Below, one piece after another: positions 53,347 through 62,120 of a stretch of 64,000 bases of DNA (the stretch's first letter is position 1; each line of letters opens with the position of its first letter). Both the position numbers and the translations under genes were made by a program. Source of the DNA: Novosphingobium acidiphilum DSM 19966 (GTDB lineage: Bacteria; Pseudomonadota; Alphaproteobacteria; Sphingomonadales; Sphingomonadaceae); NCBI RefSeq assembly GCF_000429005.1, contig NZ_AUBA01000007.1, forward strand, positions 1-64,000, written 5' to 3'. A model generated the notes under the pieces. That model saw only the letters and a list, made by a program, of their open reading frames with translations. It made no database searches and had not been told where the DNA came from.

Positions 53347-53739
53347 ATGTCGATGCACTTTCAATTTGGGTCCAGGGCTCAGGTGCCGGGCCGCCGCCAG
53401 GCGGCGCGGGTGCGTCTGGCGCTGCCCGCCAAAGTCATCCTGGTCACCGGCCATCAGCCCTGTCAGCTTGACGACCTGTCGCAGACCGGCGCCAAAATCA
53501 CGGTCGACCAGATCCCGCCGCCGCTGGGCGACGATGCCGTGCTGATGGTCAACGGTGTCGAAGCGTTCGGAACGGTGATCTGGCGGCGCGGCAACAGCTT
53601 TGGCCTGTGTTTCGAAGACGCGATGCCGATGGCTGATGTCGTCCGCCTGCGCGGGTTCAACGACCATCAGCAGGCGCTGGAACAGCAAAACCGGCTGCGG
53701 CACGCCCGCGAATTCGTGCAGGGTCGCAAAGTCTACTGA
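53347..53739 (+). CDS. PilZ-domain protein
   Basis: A 130-residue single PilZ domain. The c-di-GMP-binding signature is complete: RxxxR in RRQAARVRL and D/N-x-S-x-x-G in LDDLSQTGAKI. It should therefore bind c-di-GMP and could pass the signal of the GGDEF-EAL protein in this window to a target. The ATG at 53347 starts the protein. It ends exactly one base before the end of the convergent TonB-receptor gene. Confidence 0.87.
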   Translation: MSMHFQFGSRAQVPGRRQAARVRLALPAKVILVTGHQPCQLDDLSQTGAKITVDQIPPPLGDDAVLMVNGVEAFGTVIWRRGNSFGLCFEDAMPMADVVRLRGFNDHQQALEQQNRLRHAREFVQGRKVY

Positions 53740-56256
53740 TCAGAACTGCTTGCGCAATTCCAGCTTGATCAGACGCCCGACCGGATCGACATAGCCCGGC
53801 TGATACCGCAAAGGCACGGCCCCGCTGCTGTCGGTGACTTTCTGGATCGTGTCGAACACGTTGTTGATCGCCAGCTGCAGGCGCGTGCCCTTGAGGAACG
53901 GGTGTTTCTTCACCACCGAGGGCATGCGGCCCAGATCGGCGAACAGGCGAAGATTGACTGTCGCCAGCGATCCGAAATCAAGCGGAAGATCGCCCGGCTG
54001 GCCGCTGGAATTGACCCGCGTGCCGCTGGCATAGCTGGCCGCCAGCCGCATCCCGAACCCGCGATAGAACCCGCCGGTATCCAGATTGGCGGTGTGCCGC
54101 GCCACGCCGGTGCCGGTCAACGCATCGCCGCCCAACTGGTTCAGCACCGGCCCGCCCGGGGTCAATTGCGCTGTGTTGTACAATTCATAGCTGTAACTGA
54201 GCGACAGGTTCCACCGCCCGCGCCCGTCCGATGGTGGAGGTCCGCCACCCCCGCCGCCGCCACGACCGCCGCCCCCGCCGCCACGGCCAAAGCCGCCTGC
54301 GCCGCCAAACCCGCCGCCACTGCCACCCGGGCCGCCGCCGAACCCGCGTCCGCCGCCGCCAAACCCGCGCCGCTGCTGCGCCATCGCCGGATCGGGCTTG
54401 CCGAAATTGCCCGACAGATTGATCGAGGTGCGGATGCGCGAACTGCGCGTCATCGCCAGGGTTACCGGGGTTTCATCGATCGCCACGATCTGGTCGGCCG
54501 CATTGCGCGTGATGCGATCGCCAAACGCGGTTTCCACCGCGGTGGTTACCAACGGAAACGCGCTGGCCGGATCATCGGCATGGTTGCGGAAATATTCCAC
54601 CACCAGCGTGTCGTTGCCGCCGCCAAACGGCAGCGTCCAGTTGCTGGCAAATTTCAGGTCGTGCTGCTTTTCGCGCAGCAATCCCGGATTGCCGCCGGTG
54701 GTCACCGTGGCCAGCACGGTCTGCCCGCGCACGAAATCGAACACCGCCACATTGGGCGTGATCGTGTCGGGTGCGGCCAGATTGGCCAGCGTGGGCGCGA
54801 CTTGCGTGCCGATATAGGTTGCCGACAGCGTCCAGGTGGGGGTCGGTTTCCAGGTCAGCCCGCTGCCGATATCGACCAGCCCGCCGAAATCCGACACCGA
54901 ATGCGCCTCGACATTCACGTTCAGCGCCAGATCGCCGATCGCAGACAGCACGTGGTTCTTGGCCGACGCGATCGGGAGGTCCAGGCTGAACCCGATCTGC
55001 GCATCGCCGCGGCGGAATGCATCGTCGATGCCGGTCCGCGTGTCGCTGGCGGCTTCGGCCGACCAGACATAGCCGGTCTTGACCGTCAGCCCCAGATCAC
55101 CCGAAGGCAGCCGCAACGGGCGGCCGCTCAGCGTTACCAGCGAGGTATAGCTGTCAGTGGTGGTGCGCGCGATTTCGGGGTTGATCGCGGTCAGCGCGTC
55201 GATCGATTGCACCTGATAGGCATGCGTGCCGTCAAGCGTGGCCGACAGCAGCCAGGTGCCGACAGGCGCGTTCAATCCCAGCCCGACCGATCCCGTGGTG
55301 GTGCGCGATGATGTCAGCAGCCCCAGCAGCGGCTCGGTCGATTTGATCCCGTTCAGCGCATCGCTTGAATCGCGTTCGATCAACCCGTTGATCGTCAGCC
55401 CCGCGCCGGTCCACAACGGCCGCGCCACGGTTGCGTTCAGCTGCGCGGTGGTGGTGCCCGCCGACAGCGTGCGAAACTGCGCCGGATCGGGCTGCCCCGG
55501 CTGCGGCGGGGTTTGCTGGATGATCCCGCGCGCCGCTTCGGTTTCGGGTGTCACCACTTCATAGGCGCCGGTTACGTTGATGCGCGCGCCTTTGGCGATG
55601 CGCACCGCGGTCGCCTCGTCGCGCGTGTCGGTATATCCGCCGCGCGTGGGCCTGCCCACCTCGATCTCGTTGAACTGGCTTTTGAACTGGTCCTTCAGGA
55701 TGAAATTGACCACGCGCTGATCGGGCCGAAACCCGAATTTCAGCGCGACTTCCTCGGGCAGGATCTCGACGCGCCTGATCGCTTCGGGGGGCAGCCCGCG
55801 GATTTCGCGAAAATTCGACACGCGCATGCCGTTCAGCAGAAACACCGGCGTGCCGCCGCCGCGTCCGCGCCCGGTGCCGGTCTGCGGCACCAGCGCGGCG
55901 ACCAGTTCCTGGATCGACGACACGCCGTAGGATGCGATGTCGTCCTCATCCAGCGTGACAATCGGCGGCTGGTCGGCCTCGACCTGCCCCTTGATGCGAT
56001 GCGCAACCACCAGGATTTCGCCCTGCTGGTCCAGCCCGCGCGCATCGGCCTTCAGGATCTTTTCGCCGTTGACCGAGATCTCGTCGGTTTCGCCGGTGGC
56101 CGGCGGTTGCGCCACCGGCGGCGCAGGCACAGGCGTTGGCGGCACAGGCACGGCAGGCGCGGTCTGCGCATGCGCCGCAGCGCCGGCCCAGACGATGCCG
56201 GCGGCCGCAGCGAGTAACATCATGGCCGCAGCCATCGGTGGCAAAACGCGGTTCAC
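53740..56256 (-). CDS. TonB-dependent receptor with Gly-rich insert
   Basis: An approximately 838-residue outer-membrane transporter. After the signal peptide (LPPMAAAMMLLAAAAGIVWA then GAAAHAQ) and a Pro-rich linker comes a plug domain (about 80-200, EILVVAHRIKGQVEA and PVFLLNGMRVSNFREI, with RRVEILPEEVALKFG) and a barrel ending in KQF. A glycine-rich segment (nt about 54225-54380, containing GFGGGG, GGPGGSGGGFGG and GGGGGGRGGGGGGG) interrupts the barrel. The start is uncertain: GTG 56256 begins the signal peptide; GTG 56301 is the ORF limit. Ligand unknown; siderophore or plant-oligosaccharide uptake are common for the family. Confidence 0.82.
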   Translation of the reverse strand: MNRVLPPMAAAMMLLAAAAGIVWAGAAAHAQTAPAVPVPPTPVPAPPVAQPPATGETDEISVNGEKILKADARGLDQQGEILVVAHRIKGQVEADQPPIVTLDEDDIASYGVSSIQELVAALVPQTGTGRGRGGGTPVFLLNGMRVSNFREIRGLPPEAIRRVEILPEEVALKFGFRPDQRVVNFILKDQFKSQFNEIEVGRPTRGGYTDTRDEATAVRIAKGARINVTGAYEVVTPETEAARGIIQQTPPQPGQPDPAQFRTLSAGTTTAQLNATVARPLWTGAGLTINGLIERDSSDALNGIKSTEPLLGLLTSSRTTTGSVGLGLNAPVGTWLLSATLDGTHAYQVQSIDALTAINPEIARTTTDSYTSLVTLSGRPLRLPSGDLGLTVKTGYVWSAEAASDTRTGIDDAFRRGDAQIGFSLDLPIASAKNHVLSAIGDLALNVNVEAHSVSDFGGLVDIGSGLTWKPTPTWTLSATYIGTQVAPTLANLAAPDTITPNVAVFDFVRGQTVLATVTTGGNPGLLREKQHDLKFASNWTLPFGGGNDTLVVEYFRNHADDPASAFPLVTTAVETAFGDRITRNAADQIVAIDETPVTLAMTRSSRIRTSINLSGNFGKPDPAMAQQRRGFGGGGRGFGGGPGGSGGGFGGAGGFGRGGGGGGRGGGGGGGPPPSDGRGRWNLSLSYSYELYNTAQLTPGGPVLNQLGGDALTGTGVARHTANLDTGGFYRGFGMRLAASYASGTRVNSSGQPGDLPLDFGSLATVNLRLFADLGRMPSVVKKHPFLKGTRLQLAINNVFDTIQKVTDSSGAVPLRYQPGYVDPVGRLIKLELRKQF

Positions 56257-56566
56257 AGCGGGGCAAGGGTCTTTAATGAATGGGGGCGCAGGCGGCGCCA
56301 CGGGCGCATGCCGCCCATGCGAAAAGCGCCACCGCGGGGCAATGCCCTTTTCGTAACATTTTGTCGCCTATCGGGATTTCGCCCGGGGGTGCAAACCCAT
56401 TATCGGACACCACGCGCGGGCGGGGTTTTCTTTTTACGACTTTGCCGCTATGGGCGCGTCGCGCGTGATATTGCCCATGCGTTGCAGACCATGATGTCCC
56501 ATCCATCTCGAACCGTCCGGGCGATGACCGGGTGCGTTCGACAGAACAAGGCAGCCGAACCCGCCG
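56257..56566. other. Intergenic region upstream of infA
   Basis: A 310-nt gap between the divergent TonB-receptor and infA. Short ORFs cross it, but none resembles a known protein or has a ribosome site. It must contain the promoters of both genes; no clear -35/-10 pair was seen. An ORF of 619 codons on the minus strand in this area is antisense to maf and the RNase gene and is not a gene. Confidence 0.35.
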
Positions 56567-56812
56567 ATGGCGAAAGAAGAACTCCTGGAAATGCGCGGAT
56601 CGGTGGTGGAACTGCTGCCCAACGCGATGTTCCGCGTGCGTCTCGAAAACGATCACGAGATCCTGGGCCACACCGCCGGCAAGATGCGCAAGAACCGCAT
56701 CCGCGTGCTGGTGGGCGATGAAGTGCTGGTGGAACTGACCCCGTACGATCTGACCAAGGGCCGTATCACCTATCGCTTCATGCCCGGCCGCAACGGCCCC
56801 GGCCAGTTCTGA
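56567..56812 (+). CDS. infA: Translation initiation factor IF-1
   Basis: An 81-residue S1-fold protein that binds the ribosomal A site during initiation. The family sequence is unmistakable: EELLEMRGSVVELLPNAMF, LENDHEILGHTAGKMRKNRI, VGDEVLVELTPYDLTKGRIT and YRFMPGR. The C-terminal GRNGPGQF extension beyond the usual 72 residues is normal in alphaproteobacteria. maf starts 12 nt after the stop. Confidence 0.97.
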   Translation: MAKEELLEMRGSVVELLPNAMFRVRLENDHEILGHTAGKMRKNRIRVLVGDEVLVELTPYDLTKGRITYRFMPGRNGPGQF

Positions 56813-56824
56813 TCGGACCATCGC

Positions 56825-57436
56825 ATGGCTGACACCGACCACGCGCCGGTGTCGCCCGGTCGCCCGCCCCTGCTGCTGGCCTCGGCCAGTCCGCGACGGC
56901 GCGAATTGCTGACCCGCATCGGCGTGGCACCCGATGCCATCGTGCCCGCCGATATCGACGAAAGCCCGCTGCACCGCGAACGCCCGCGCCCGCATGCGGT
57001 GCGCCTGGCCGCGCAAAAGGCGCGCGCCGCCGCCGCACTGCGCCCCGATGCGGTGATCCTGGCGGGCGATACGGTGGTCGGCGCGGGCGCGCGCATCCTG
57101 CCCAAGGCCGAGGACGAGGCCACCGCGCGCCATTGCCTGATGCTGCTGTCGGGCCGCCGCCACCGCGTCTATTCCGCCGTGGCGGTCATCACCCCCGATG
57201 GCCTGCTGCGCGAAGCGTTGAGCGAAACCATCGTGCGGTTCAAGCGGCTGACACCGCGCGAAATCGATGCCTATCTGGCGGGTGGCGAATGGCACGGCAA
57301 AGCCGGCGGCTATGCCATCCAGGGCAGCGCCGAAGGGTTCTGCACCTGGCTCTCGGGCAGCCATTCGGGCGTGGTCGGCCTGCCGCTGTTCGAAACGCGG
57401 CGGCTGTTGCAGGCGGCGGGCGTGATCGATGGCTGA
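56825..57436 (+). CDS. maf: Maf-family nucleoside triphosphate pyrophosphatase
   Basis: A 203-residue protein that hydrolyses non-canonical or regulatory nucleoside triphosphates. The Maf signature LASASPRRRELLTRIG, the acidic segment VILAGDTVVGAGARIL and GGYAIQGSAEGFCTWLSGSH (catalytic Lys/Glu area) are present; the length is normal. It lies between infA and the RNase E/G-like gene and overlaps the latter by 8 nt. Confidence 0.9.
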   Translation: MADTDHAPVSPGRPPLLLASASPRRRELLTRIGVAPDAIVPADIDESPLHRERPRPHAVRLAAQKARAAAALRPDAVILAGDTVVGAGARILPKAEDEATARHCLMLLSGRRHRVYSAVAVITPDGLLREALSETIVRFKRLTPREIDAYLAGGEWHGKAGGYAIQGSAEGFCTWLSGSHSGVVGLPLFETRRLLQAAGVIDG

Positions 57437-58424
57437 ATGGATTGTCGAACAGGGCATCGGCGAAGACCGCGCCGCCCTGATCGAAGGCGATACCATCGTG
57501 GCCGCGCGGCTGTGCTGGCGCGAGGCGCTGCGCGCGGGCGCGGTGGTGCAGGCGCGGCTTGACCATCGCCATCCCGGCACCCGGCGCGGCGCGGTGCACC
57601 TGCCCGATGGTTCGATCGCGCTGATCGACGCGTTGACGCCACAGATTACCGGCGGCGCGCGGCTGATGGTGCGGATCACGCGCGCGGCGCTTGCCGAACA
57701 GGGCCGCTTCAAACTGGCGCAGTGCCGACCCGCGGGCGATGTGCCCGCGGCCCCTGCCCCCACGCTGGCCCAGGCGGTGGCACAGACCGGGCACAGCGTG
57801 CGCGTGGCCGGAATGCTCGATCGCAGCCTGGATCGCGCCGGGTGGCCCGACCTGGTCGAACAGGCGGCATCGGGCGTGGTGGATTTTCCCGGCGGACGCC
57901 TGACCATCAGCCCGACGCCGGCGATGACGCTGATCGATATCGATGGCCCGCCCCCGCTGGCCCCGCTGGCGCAGGCGGCGGCGCGCGCCGTGCCCGAAAC
58001 GCTGGCGCGGCTGGATATTGCCGGATCGGTCGGGATCGATTTTCCGGGGCAGGAAACCCGCGCCGACCGGCAGGCGATCGACGCCGTGCTCGATACCGCG
58101 CTGGCCGCGCATGGCTGGCAGGGCGAACGCACCGCGATGAACGGGTTTGGCCTGGTTCAGCTGATCAGCCGGCTGGAACGCCCTTCGCTGGTGGCGCGCA
58201 TGGCGTTTCATCCGGCGCGCGCCGCGGCCTGTGCGTTGTTGCGCGCCGCCGAACGCGTGGCCGAACCGGGCGCGCTGTTGCTGACCGCGCACCCTGCGGT
58301 GCTGGGCGCGATCGATGCGGCGATGCAGGCCGAACTGGCGCGGCGCAGCGGGCGCGAAATTCGCCGCGCCCCGCGCGAACATCTTGCCCTTCACACCGGT
58401 TTCGCGCAGGCGATTGCGCCATGA
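57429..58424 (+). CDS. Reduced RNase E/G-like protein
   Basis: A 331-residue member of the RNase E/G family, shorter than E. coli RNase G (489). The N-terminal half keeps an S1-like segment (WIVEQGIGEDRAALIEGDTI). The two catalytic aspartates appear retained (TLIDIDGPPP and GIDFPGQETR), followed by the ends of the nuclease domain (GFGLVQLISRL). The Zn-link CPxC motif needed for tetramers is absent, so it is probably monomeric or dimeric, and its activity may differ. The infA-maf-RNase-yacG order is typical of alphaproteobacteria. Confidence 0.8.
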   Translation: MAEWIVEQGIGEDRAALIEGDTIVAARLCWREALRAGAVVQARLDHRHPGTRRGAVHLPDGSIALIDALTPQITGGARLMVRITRAALAEQGRFKLAQCRPAGDVPAAPAPTLAQAVAQTGHSVRVAGMLDRSLDRAGWPDLVEQAASGVVDFPGGRLTISPTPAMTLIDIDGPPPLAPLAQAAARAVPETLARLDIAGSVGIDFPGQETRADRQAIDAVLDTALAAHGWQGERTAMNGFGLVQLISRLERPSLVARMAFHPARAAACALLRAAERVAEPGALLLTAHPAVLGAIDAAMQAELARRSGREIRRAPREHLALHTGFAQAIAP

Positions 58425-58615
58425 CCGAACCCGAAGTGCGCACGCGCCCCTGCCCGATCTGCGGCAAACCCCGCAGCACCGACTATGCCCCGTTCTGTTC
58501 GTCGCGCTGCCGCGACCGCGACCTGATGCGCTGGCTTGACGATGGCTATGCCATTCCCGGCAAACCGGCCGATCGCCCCGACGACGACGATGCCGAAGAA
58601 GGCGGCGGCGCCTGA
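58421..58615 (+). CDS. yacG: DNA gyrase inhibitor YacG
   Basis: A 64-residue zinc protein with a Cys4 site: CPICGKP and FCSSRCRDRDLMRWLDDGY. YacG (DUF329) binds GyrB and inhibits gyrase. The ATG overlaps the RNase stop by 4 nt (ATGA). The acidic C-terminal tail (DDDDAEEGGGA) is common to the family. Confidence 0.92.
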   Translation: MTEPEVRTRPCPICGKPRSTDYAPFCSSRCRDRDLMRWLDDGYAIPGKPADRPDDDDAEEGGGA

Positions 58616-58714
58616 AAAAACTGTGACGATGGGGCTGGACAAGCCCCCCGCGCTTCGCCATAGGCGCGCTTCCAACGCGGTCGGCGCCGGTTTTCGGCAC
58701 CTGTGACACGCAAC

Positions 58715-58790
58715 GCCCGGGTAGCTCAGTTGGTAGAGCACGTGACTGAAAATCACGGTGTCGGCGGTTCGATCCCGTCCCCGGGCACCA
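58715..58790 (+). tRNA. tRNA-Phe (GAA)
   Basis: A 76-nt tRNA with CCA encoded. The acceptor stem GCCCGGG/CCCGGGC, the D arm GCTC/GAGC, the anticodon stem CGTGA/TCACG around loop CTGAAAA (anticodon GAA), and the T arm GGCGG-TTCGATC-CCGTC all fold properly. It is transcribed on the same strand as yacG, 99 nt after it. The 3' end is followed by the spacer that leads into the truncated hsdM. Confidence 0.97.
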
Positions 58791-59154
58791 TTGGCGCCCA
58801 CGTTATAGTAGCGATGCTCGGCGCAGCCAGCGCCGGCCGGCAAACATCCCGCCGCCCCTGATCGACCGCCGCGCGCACGCGCGCCCGCCCCGTTCATGAA
58901 CGCCACAGCGTCAGATTGGCGACAACGCACGCTTGCGCACCCGGCGCGATGTCGATTAGGTACAAACCCTTAATCGCCACTGCGAGGGGGGACGATCGTT
59001 TGCACGATCATTACGAGACGTTGTCGCATTCCCAACTGGTTAATCTGCTGCGCAATCGCTCGATCGATCGCGATACTTTTCACACACCACGCAGGTTACG
59101 ACCAAGCAGCCCGCCCCATTCATGCGCCACACCCGTTGCCAGCGGGGCCAGCGC
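58791..59154. other. Spacer between tRNA-Phe and hsdM
   Basis: A 364-nt gap. It holds a 6-bp hairpin GATCGT-TTGC-ACGATC (58994-59009) and no ORF with a convincing start or family. As the spacer begins at a tRNA 3' end and leads to an orphan restriction gene, it may be the edge of an old island, but I found no repeat of the tRNA 3' end. Confidence 0.35.
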
Positions 59155-61056
59155 ATGATGAATGATATCGAAGCGGTCGAAAAACGCCTGTGGACCGCGG
59201 CCGACCAATTGCGCGCAAACAGTGATTTTGCCACCAACGAATACTTCATGCCCGTGATGGGCCTGATCTTTCTGCGCCACGCCTATAGCCGGTATCTGGC
59301 GGTCAAACCTGATATCGAGGCGACCTTGCCGTCACGCCACGGTGTTCCGCGCGCGCTGACCAAAGAGGATTTCACCAGCAAGGGCGCCATTTACCTGCGG
59401 CCAGAGGCGCAGTTCGATCATCTGGTGGCCTTGCCCGATAGCGCAGACCGCGCGGCCGCGATCATTGCCGCGATGGAAGCGGTCGAGGATGACTATGCCG
59501 CGCTGAAAGGCGTGCTGCCCAAGAACGAATATCAAGGCCTTGAAAACGTCGTGCTGGCCAATGTGCTACGCATCTTCAACGATCCGGCGTTGCAGAACGC
59601 CACCGGCGATGTGTTCGGGCGGATCTACGAATATTTCCTGACCCAGTTTGCCGATCAAAGCGCGCATGACGGCGGCGAATTTTTCACGCCCCCGTCGATC
59701 GTGCAGATGATCGTAAATGCAATCGAGCCCGATCATGGGGTGGTGCTCGATCCGGCCTGCGGATCGGGGGGCATGTTCGTGCAAAGCGCGCACTTCATCG
59801 AACGGATGAAGCAGGACCCGACCAAAGTCGCCACGTTCTATGGGCAAGAGAAAAACGCGACCACCATCCGCCTGGCCAAGATGAACCTGGCCGTGCACGG
59901 GCTGGAGGGGCGGATCGAGCCCGGCATCACGTACTACACCGATGCGCACGAATTGCTGGGCAAGGCCGATTTCGTGATGGCCAACCCGCCGTTCAACGTG
60001 GACGAAGTCGATGCAGAACGGGTGCGCAAGGACCCGCGCCTGCCGTTCGGCCTGCCCGGCGTAAACAAGGCAAAGAAGGTTTCCAACGGCAATTACCTGT
60101 GGATCAGCTATTTCTACAGTTACCTGAAGGACACCGGGCGGGCGGGCTTTGTCATGTCGTCGCAGGCATCGAGCGCGGGCGGCGATGAGGCGGCCGTGCG
60201 GCGGCGGCTGATCGAAACCGGCCATGTCGATGCGATGATCGCGATCCGGGGCAACTTCTTTTACACCCGCACCGTGCCCTGCGAACTGTGGCTGTTCGAC
60301 AAGGCCAAGCCAGCCGAACATGCCGACAAAGTGCTGATGCTGGATGCGCGGCAGGTGTTCCGCAAGGTTACGCGCAAAGTCTATGACTTTGCGCCCGAGC
60401 AGTTGCAGAACCTGACTGCGATCTTCTGGCTTTATCGTGGGCGAGAGGCGCAGTTCCGGGGGCTGGTGGCGGAATATCTGGACCGGACGATGGCAGAGGC
60501 GCGGGGCAATGCGGGCGTGGTCGAGCCGATGCTGGCCTTGCTGGACAGCTTGATCGAAGAGCTGGAGGAAACGGCTTCTGCCGACCTGATGAACCCGCTG
60601 ACCGAGGCGCGGGCCGCTTTTCAGGCCGATTGGGATTTTTATGTGTCGTCTGTCCAGAAGCTTGGCGGGACTTGGTCTGGCGCGAACCTTGGCATTTTTC
60701 AACTGCACAGCGCGCACGACGATCTGGAACCGCTGGCCGAAACCAGCCGCGATTTGATCAAACAGATCGATCAGTTGTTAAAGCTGGCCGAGAAGGCGCA
60801 CCGTGAAGGCGGCGGCAAGCGCGGCAAGGCAAGCGCGCTGAAGGCGCTGGAGGAGCCGCGCAAGGAAGCGGTCGAGCAGATCAAGCTGGTGCGGTATTTT
60901 CACCGGCAGGCGCACTGGCTGCTCATCCCCCACACACCCTTTCGCATTAACCCGTTCCGGGCCACGGTGCGGGCATGGCCGAACCGCAACAGACCATCGA
61001 TGCAGCACTTGATGCGCTGGCCCATCGCAATCCCGCGCTTGCCGCCCAGCTGCTGA
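59155..61056 (+). CDS. hsdM: Type I restriction-modification methyltransferase HsdM, C-terminally truncated
   Basis: A 633-residue N6-adenine methyltransferase subunit. The N-terminal HsdM helical domain (ADQLRANSDFATNEYFMPVM; LIFLRHAYSRYLAV) and the catalytic domain (motif I DPACGSGGMF at about 199, motif IV NPPF at 277) are intact. The family continues after EQIKLVRYFHRQAHWLL (to about nt 60923) with about 90 more residues; here the frame instead runs for 44 codons of unrelated sequence (IPHTPFRINPFRATVRAW onward), overlapping the next gene by 82 nt. No hsdS or hsdR is adjacent. It may be a remnant, and whether it still methylates is unknown. An ATG at 59158 is equally possible. Confidence 0.8.
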   Translation: MMNDIEAVEKRLWTAADQLRANSDFATNEYFMPVMGLIFLRHAYSRYLAVKPDIEATLPSRHGVPRALTKEDFTSKGAIYLRPEAQFDHLVALPDSADRAAAIIAAMEAVEDDYAALKGVLPKNEYQGLENVVLANVLRIFNDPALQNATGDVFGRIYEYFLTQFADQSAHDGGEFFTPPSIVQMIVNAIEPDHGVVLDPACGSGGMFVQSAHFIERMKQDPTKVATFYGQEKNATTIRLAKMNLAVHGLEGRIEPGITYYTDAHELLGKADFVMANPPFNVDEVDAERVRKDPRLPFGLPGVNKAKKVSNGNYLWISYFYSYLKDTGRAGFVMSSQASSAGGDEAAVRRRLIETGHVDAMIAIRGNFFYTRTVPCELWLFDKAKPAEHADKVLMLDARQVFRKVTRKVYDFAPEQLQNLTAIFWLYRGREAQFRGLVAEYLDRTMAEARGNAGVVEPMLALLDSLIEELEETASADLMNPLTEARAAFQADWDFYVSSVQKLGGTWSGANLGIFQLHSAHDDLEPLAETSRDLIKQIDQLLKLAEKAHREGGGKRGKASALKALEEPRKEAVEQIKLVRYFHRQAHWLLIPHTPFRINPFRATVRAWPNRNRPSMQHLMRWPIAIPRLPPSC

Positions 61057-62120
61057 ACGCGGTTGCGGGCCATGTGCCCGACGCGCAGATGCCGTGGCTG
61101 GCGCTGGCCAATGCCGAAATGGCGCTGGGGCGGCTTGATGCGGCAGAGGCGGCGATGGATCGCCATCTGGCGCTGCAGCATCGCGATATCGGCGGCCTGC
61201 TGATGAAGGGGCTGTTGCGCGAACGCCGCGGCGATACGCGCGCCGCGTCAAGCTTTTACACCGCCGCGCTGAACCAGGATGCCGCCTATGGCGGCGCGCC
61301 GGCCGAGCTGGGCGCGTTGATGGCGCATGCCCGCGCCGCGGTCGCGTCGGCGCAATCGGCGTGGATGGCGCATCTTGAGGCGGCGGCCGGCGCATCGCCA
61401 TCGCCCGCCATCCGCGAGGCGATCGACCTGTTGGCCGGGCGGCGCGAGGTCGATCTTCAGAAACCGTCGCTGTTCTATTATCCGGGGCTGCCGCAACGGC
61501 GGTTTTACGATCCCGATCAATTTGCCTGGCTGCGCCCGATGATGGACCTGGTGCCGCAGATGCAGGCCGAATTGCACGCGGTGGCCGGCGCCCACGGCGC
61601 GCACGGCGAAGGTTTTGCCCCCTATGTGCGCACCAGCACCGAACGGCCCGCGGCCAACAACCCGCTGCGCGATGATCCGGCGTGGGGCGCGTTCCATTTC
61701 TGGCGCGACGGGGCGATCGTGCCCGAACACGCCGCGCGCTGTCCCGCCACGATGGCCACGCTGGCGCATGCGCCGATGCCGATGATCCCCGGCCGCGCGC
61801 CCAATGCGATATGGTCGCGATTGTTGCCCGGCACGCATATCGCGCCGCATCACGGCATGCTGAACTGCCGCCTGATCTGCCACATCCCGATCCGCACCGC
61901 GCCGCAATGCCGGCTGCGCGTGGGCAGCGAAACGCGCACCTGGCAGGATGGCGTGCCGCTGATATTCGACGATTCGATCAATCACGAGGCATTCAATGAC
62001 GGGCCGCAGGCGCGCGTGATCCTGCTGTTCGAAATCTGGCGCCCCGAAATTGACGAGGCCGACCGCATCGCGCTGACCGGGCTGTTTCAGGCGATCGACG
62101 GCTTTGCCGGCGGCCTGTAG
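60975..62120 (+). CDS. TPR-aspartyl/asparaginyl beta-hydroxylase-like protein
   Basis: A 381-residue protein. The N-terminal half has TPR-like helices (NPALAAQLLNAVAGHVPDAQ; LALANAEMALGRLDAAEAAM). The C-terminal half (about 165-370) is an Asp/Asn hydroxylase domain with the cupin metal residues expected in HIAPHHGMLNCRLICHIPI (His) and FDDSINHEAFNDG (His), followed by VILLFEIWRP. Such Fe(II)/2-oxoglutarate enzymes hydroxylate Asp or Asn side chains of proteins; the bacterial substrates are mostly unknown. The start overlaps the truncated hsdM by 82 nt. A hairpin covers its stop. Confidence 0.8.
   Translation: MAEPQQTIDAALDALAHRNPALAAQLLNAVAGHVPDAQMPWLALANAEMALGRLDAAEAAMDRHLALQHRDIGGLLMKGLLRERRGDTRAASSFYTAALNQDAAYGGAPAELGALMAHARAAVASAQSAWMAHLEAAAGASPSPAIREAIDLLAGRREVDLQKPSLFYYPGLPQRRFYDPDQFAWLRPMMDLVPQMQAELHAVAGAHGAHGEGFAPYVRTSTERPAANNPLRDDPAWGAFHFWRDGAIVPEHAARCPATMATLAHAPMPMIPGRAPNAIWSRLLPGTHIAPHHGMLNCRLICHIPIRTAPQCRLRVGSETRTWQDGVPLIFDDSINHEAFNDGPQARVILLFEIWRPEIDEADRIALTGLFQAIDGFAGGL

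Noticed and set aside
59155..61056. A complete type I R-M system
   Set aside because: No hsdS or hsdR is present around hsdM, and the hsdM C-terminus itself is lost, so a functional complete system at this site is not supported.
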